DNA of 5,273 nt from a bacterium. Its GTDB lineage: Bacteria > Margulisbacteria > Marinamargulisbacteria > JAAEMD01. Of the stretch, positions 1-5,273 are shown one piece after another. The stretch is from NCBI GenBank assembly GCA_024225875.1, contig JAAEMD010000495.1, positions 1-5,273 of the forward strand, given 5' to 3'. The notes below the pieces were generated by a model that was not told the origin of the DNA, made no database searches, and was given only the letters and a program-made list of their open reading frames with translations. Each line of letters begins with the position of its first letter. The first letter of the stretch is position 1. The translations under genes were made by a program, and so were the position numbers.

Positions 1-112
1 ATCAGTCATACATTCCGGGCATCTCATATTTTAGATGGCAATCCGGATTTAGTGAAATTTTCAGTGCGACCATAACGATAATTATAGAAAAGATAAATAT
101 ATAAGATATTAT
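1..112 (+). other. Upstream leader, possible decayed mobile-element end
   Basis: No intact gene is visible. Frame 1 is open from the window edge to a TAA at 73-75 and reads ISHTFRASHILDGNPDL, then a short tail. This loosely resembles the box-II region of tyrosine recombinases (HxLRHTFASHLL..G.DL), but the usual LGH and catalytic-Tyr segment is absent, so at most it is a truncated remnant. Frame 3 is also open, to about 101, so openness is weak evidence. Two vaguely similar words (24-40 and 52-69, sharing ATTTT and a G/C-rich end) could instead be terminal repeats of an insertion sequence. The stretch from about 76 to 112 is very AT-rich and probably holds the promoter of the SET gene, but no single -35/-10 pair stands out. 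Confidence 0.2.
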
Positions 113-120
113 AAAAGGAG
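113..120 (+). promoter_or_regulatory. Ribosome binding site of the SET-domain gene
   Basis: AAAAGGAG ends 9 bases before the ATG at 130. This is a good Shine-Dalgarno match at a usual distance. It supports 130 as the start and translation of this long repeat-containing gene in a bacterial host. Confidence 0.75.
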
Positions 121-129
121 TTTTAAGTT

Positions 130-3345
<3,216 letters not shown>

Positions 3346-3416
3346 TCTGAAATACGAGACTTATTTGGATAGCTAAAAATAGCAGTGGCTTTACATTTAA
3401 GCTATGGGAAGAATTA

Positions 3417-3447
3417 TTATGGAGTGTTTTTCATAAGGTTTTTTTTT
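3417..3447 (+). terminator. Weak terminator candidate downstream of the SET gene
   Basis: TTATG at 3417-3421 pairs with CATAA at 3432-3436, followed by GG and a run of nine T (3439-3447). The stem is only 5 bp and AT-rich, so termination would be weak. A separate interrupted inverted repeat, ATAGCT at 3369-3374 with AGCTAT at 3400-3405, lies upstream and has no T run. Confidence 0.3.
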
Positions 3448-3477
3448 GCAATTTGAATAAGATTAATGTAACAAACA

Positions 3478-3506
3478 TTGACATAATAATTTGTGATAAT
3501 TAAACT
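3478..3506 (+). promoter_or_regulatory. Sigma-70-type promoter for the NifU-like gene and mtaB
   Basis: TTGACA at 3478-3483 is a perfect -35 box. A 17-bp spacer leads to TAAACT at 3501-3506, which matches four of six -10 positions. Transcription would begin near 3513 and leave a leader of roughly 45 bases. The position, 50 bp before the start codon and after a 130-bp gap from the SET gene, suits a separate promoter for the two-gene unit. GATAAT at 3495-3500 is a better -10 word but lies only 11 bp from the -35. Confidence 0.5.
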
Positions 3507-3522
3507 AACTAATTTCAGTTGA

Positions 3523-3541
3523 AAATATGATAATCATTGAA
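3523..3541. promoter_or_regulatory. Partial Fur-box-like sequence
   Basis: The run TGATAATCATT within these 19 bases matches the core of the classical Fur box (GATAATGATAATCATTATC); I count 13 of 19 identities, with the outer ends mismatched. It sits between the predicted transcription start and the ribosome binding site of an Fe-S protein gene, where an iron repressor could act. In AT-rich DNA such a match can arise by chance. Confidence 0.25.
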
Positions 3542-3545
3542 GGAG
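3541..3545 (+). promoter_or_regulatory. Ribosome binding site that sets the NifU-like start at 3557
   Basis: AGGAG lies 11 bases before the ATG at 3557. An in-frame ATG at 3527 would lengthen the protein by ten residues, but it has no Shine-Dalgarno site before it. The added residues (MIIIEGDVTR) are also not typical of the family, whose members begin near the MSEEIINKIKEVL helix. Confidence 0.65.
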
Positions 3546-3556
3546 ATGTAACCCGG

Positions 3557-3790
3557 ATGAGTGAGGAAATTATTAATAAAATCAAAGAAGTTCTGGAAAA
3601 AGAGGTAGCCCCGGCACTGGCAATGGATGGCGGAGGAATTAGTTTTGTGGATTATTCTGATGGTGTAGTAAAGGTGAAGCTTGAAGGTGCCTGTCAAGGA
3701 TGCCCTGGTGCAGTGATGACTTTGAAAATGGGCGTAGAAGCCAGGTTGAAAGATAGAATTCCAGAAATTAAAGAAGTAATAAGCTGTTAA
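3557..3790 (+). CDS. NifU C-terminal domain (Nfu-type) Fe-S protein
   Basis: This 77-residue protein is a single Nfu domain. Such proteins bind a [4Fe-4S] cluster, usually between two subunits, and pass it to target enzymes in the cytoplasm. The helix MSEEIINKIKEVLEKEVAP is followed by the family signature ALAMDGGGISFVD (20-32), the GVVKVKLEGAC strand (36-46) and the cluster-binding CQGC (C46 and C49). After that comes VMTLKMGVEARLKDRIPEIKEV, the usual helix of the family. Length is normal for stand-alone Nfu proteins. A further Cys is the last residue (C77), which is not part of the motif. The start at 3557 is preferred over 3527 because AGGAG precedes it. mtaB starts 10 bp downstream, so the two are probably cotranscribed, and MtaB is a plausible client. 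This gene uses more GC-rich codons than the SET gene. The family call is firm; the client is inference. Confidence 0.92.
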   Translation: MSEEIINKIKEVLEKEVAPALAMDGGGISFVDYSDGVVKVKLEGACQGCPGAVMTLKMGVEARLKDRIPEIKEVISC

Positions 3791-3800
3791 TGATAAAGTT

Positions 3801-5093
3801 ATGCTTAAAATATCTTTCTATACTTTAGGGTGCCGGTCCAATAAGGCAGAAACTTCTAATATCATAGAAAGTTTTAAGAAAACAGCTTTTGAAATTGTTC
3901 CTTTTAATAAACCTGCTGATATTTTAGTAATCAACAGCTGTACAGTAACAGCAAAGGCTGATAGAGACACAAAAAAAATAATAAATAAAACAATTAATCT
4001 GAACCCTGAAGTTAAAATAGCTCTTATAGGGTGTCTGTCTGAAATTCAACAGGACAAATTATTGAAGCTTCCCAATATTTTCTGGGTTATTGGTAATGCT
4101 GATAAAATGAACCTGGCTTCAATAGTAAAAAATACTTTAGATAAAAGAAAACCAAGTGTTGTTTTAAACAAAATAAAAAAAGAATCTTTTACTATCAAAA
4201 ATCCCGGAATAGATAAAAAATATACTAGAGCTAATATCAAAATTCAGGATGGATGTGATAATTACTGCTCCTACTGTATAATTCCATATTCACGTGGACC
4301 TGCTCGCAGCCGTGAGTTTGAAGATATAATAAATGAAGCAGCCGAGCTTTGTGCTGCTGGATACAGAGAGATTGTTATTACTGGTATAAATGCAGGTTCT
4401 TATAATTATAATAATAAAAACATCCTGGATGTTATTAAAGAGTTAGAGACAATTCCTGATCTGGAACGAATACGAATATCATCAATAGAATCAACGGATG
4501 TTATTAAAGACATCATAGATCGTATGTCTGTATCAAAAAAACTATGTCGTTTTTTACATATTTCATTACAAAGTGGTTGCGACAAAATACTTTCTTTTAT
4601 GAATAGAGACTATACCACTGATTACTATCGCTCAATTATAAATTACTCTTATAATAACGTCCCTGGTATTTGTATAGGGACAGATATAATAGCCGGATTT
4701 CCGGGAGAAACAGATATTGATTTTAATCAAACAAAATCATTTGTAGAGTCTCTGCCATTTACTTATTTTCATGTTTTCAGTTATTCAGACAGGAAAAAAA
4801 CTAAGAGTTTTGAACTTAATCCTAAAACACCATCAGAAACAATTAAAAGACGTACAAACCTTCTAAGAGCGCTCAGCAATAAGAAAAGGGAGTTTTTTCT
4901 TTCGGGATTTTTAAATAAAACCCTGCCTGTATTATTTGAAGAACAAAAAAATGACTTATGGACAGGATTAACGGATAACTATATTAGAGTAAACGTTAAG
5001 TCAAATCAAAACCTGGAGAATAAAATTTATCCGGTTGTTATTACTGATATTGCCGATAATACGGTCAAAGGAAATATTATTTTAAATAATTAA
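3801..5093 (+). CDS. mtaB: tRNA t6A37 methylthiotransferase MtaB
   Basis: MtaB converts t6A at position 37 of ANN-decoding tRNAs to ms2t6A, using SAM and two [4Fe-4S] clusters in the cytoplasm. The 430 residues are full length. The N-terminal methylthiotransferase domain carries the three cluster cysteines C11 (YTLGC), C47 (NSCTVT) and C78 (IGC). The radical-SAM domain has the CxxxCxxC motif at C152, C156 and C159 (DGCDNYCSYCIIPYSRGPARS), then ITGINAGSY, HISLQSG (253-259) and AGFPGETD (298-305). A TRAM-like RNA-binding domain fills the last 60 or so residues. TGI-x-x-GSY and the FYTLGC start favour MtaB over MiaB and RimO. The ATG lies 10 bp after the NifU-like stop and has no strong Shine-Dalgarno site, so translational coupling is likely. 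The Fe-S protein upstream may supply its clusters. All catalytic residues I can check are present, with no sign of a frameshift. Confidence 0.95.
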   Translation: MLKISFYTLGCRSNKAETSNIIESFKKTAFEIVPFNKPADILVINSCTVTAKADRDTKKIINKTINLNPEVKIALIGCLSEIQQDKLLKLPNIFWVIGNADKMNLASIVKNTLDKRKPSVVLNKIKKESFTIKNPGIDKKYTRANIKIQDGCDNYCSYCIIPYSRGPARSREFEDIINEAAELCAAGYREIVITGINAGSYNYNNKNILDVIKELETIPDLERIRISSIESTDVIKDIIDRMSVSKKLCRFLHISLQSGCDKILSFMNRDYTTDYYRSIINYSYNNVPGICIGTDIIAGFPGETDIDFNQTKSFVESLPFTYFHVFSYSDRKKTKSFELNPKTPSETIKRRTNLLRALSNKKREFFLSGFLNKTLPVLFEEQKNDLWTGLTDNYIRVNVKSNQNLENKIYPVVITDIADNTVKGNIILNN

Positions 5094-5273
5094 CTCAAAC
5101 TGGCCCACAATAGTGTTGATAAAGACCCGGTATATAAATATCACATTATATATATATTATAGCTGGTAGAAATTGAACTATCCGTTTAAATGCCTGAGTG
5201 CAGTGTACTTGCGTACATTAACGAAGTCATTTGAAAACTTTAGTGTCGGACATTTTATTTTGGAACAGCTATA
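5094..5273. other. Non-coding tail after mtaB
   Basis: No gene or convincing terminator is visible in these 180 bases. A stretch around 5130-5162 is nearly pure A/T with TA alternation. A small inverted repeat, TGTAC-TTGC-GTACA, lies at 5204-5217. The last 30 bases (GTGTCGGACATTTTATTTTGG and on) and the stretch GGCCCACAATAGTGTTGAT near 5102 have the look of insertion-sequence ends, but I cannot confirm a family from the sequence alone. Confidence 0.3.

Noticed and set aside
3369..3405. Inverted repeat ATAGCT/AGCTAT as a terminator of the SET gene
   Set aside because: The arms are 6 bp with a 25-base loop and no T run follows, so it does not support intrinsic termination.
3527..3556. Longer start for the NifU-like protein at 3527
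   Set aside because: No Shine-Dalgarno site precedes it. AGGAG at 3541-3545 serves the ATG at 3557, and the extra ten residues do not fit the family.

Overview
The window reads as bacterial chromosomal DNA from an AT-rich genome. The two right-hand genes are ordinary bacterial housekeeping genes (a NifU-type Fe-S protein and the tRNA methylthiotransferase MtaB), and Shine-Dalgarno sites precede the first two genes. I cannot place the phylum; an uncultured, AT-rich anaerobe-like lineage is a guess only. All three supported genes are on the + strand.

Positions 1-129 are a short leader. It may hold a decayed end of a mobile element, and it carries a good ribosome binding site for the first gene. 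Positions 130-3345 encode one unusual 1071-residue protein. It has an N-terminal SET-type lysine methyltransferase domain, a linker, a very long asparagine-rich low-complexity region built from AAC tracts and duplicated cassettes, a perfect 47-residue tandem duplication, and a basic, partly coiled C-terminal region ending in a possible helix-turn-helix. The low-complexity region differs sharply from both flanks in codon use (AAC in place of AAT, C-ending codons, very few G). Read two bases later it becomes a broken Gln/His-rich frame. SET domains are typical of eukaryotes. In bacteria they are sporadic, and some act as host-directed effectors; that role is a hypothesis here, and no secretion signal is evident.

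Positions 3346-3556 are a control region. It holds a weak terminator candidate, a consensus TTGACA promoter with a 17-bp spacer, a partial Fur-box-like match, and the Shine-Dalgarno site that sets the start of the next gene. Positions 3557-3790 (NifU C-terminal-like Fe-S protein) and 3801-5093 (mtaB) lie 10 bp apart and look like an operon. The first could supply Fe-S clusters, and the second is a radical-SAM enzyme needing two [4Fe-4S] clusters to make ms2t6A37 in tRNA. Positions 5094-5273 hold no gene I can support.

The main point of interest is the SET/Asn-rich/HTH-like protein and the repeat dynamics inside its gene.
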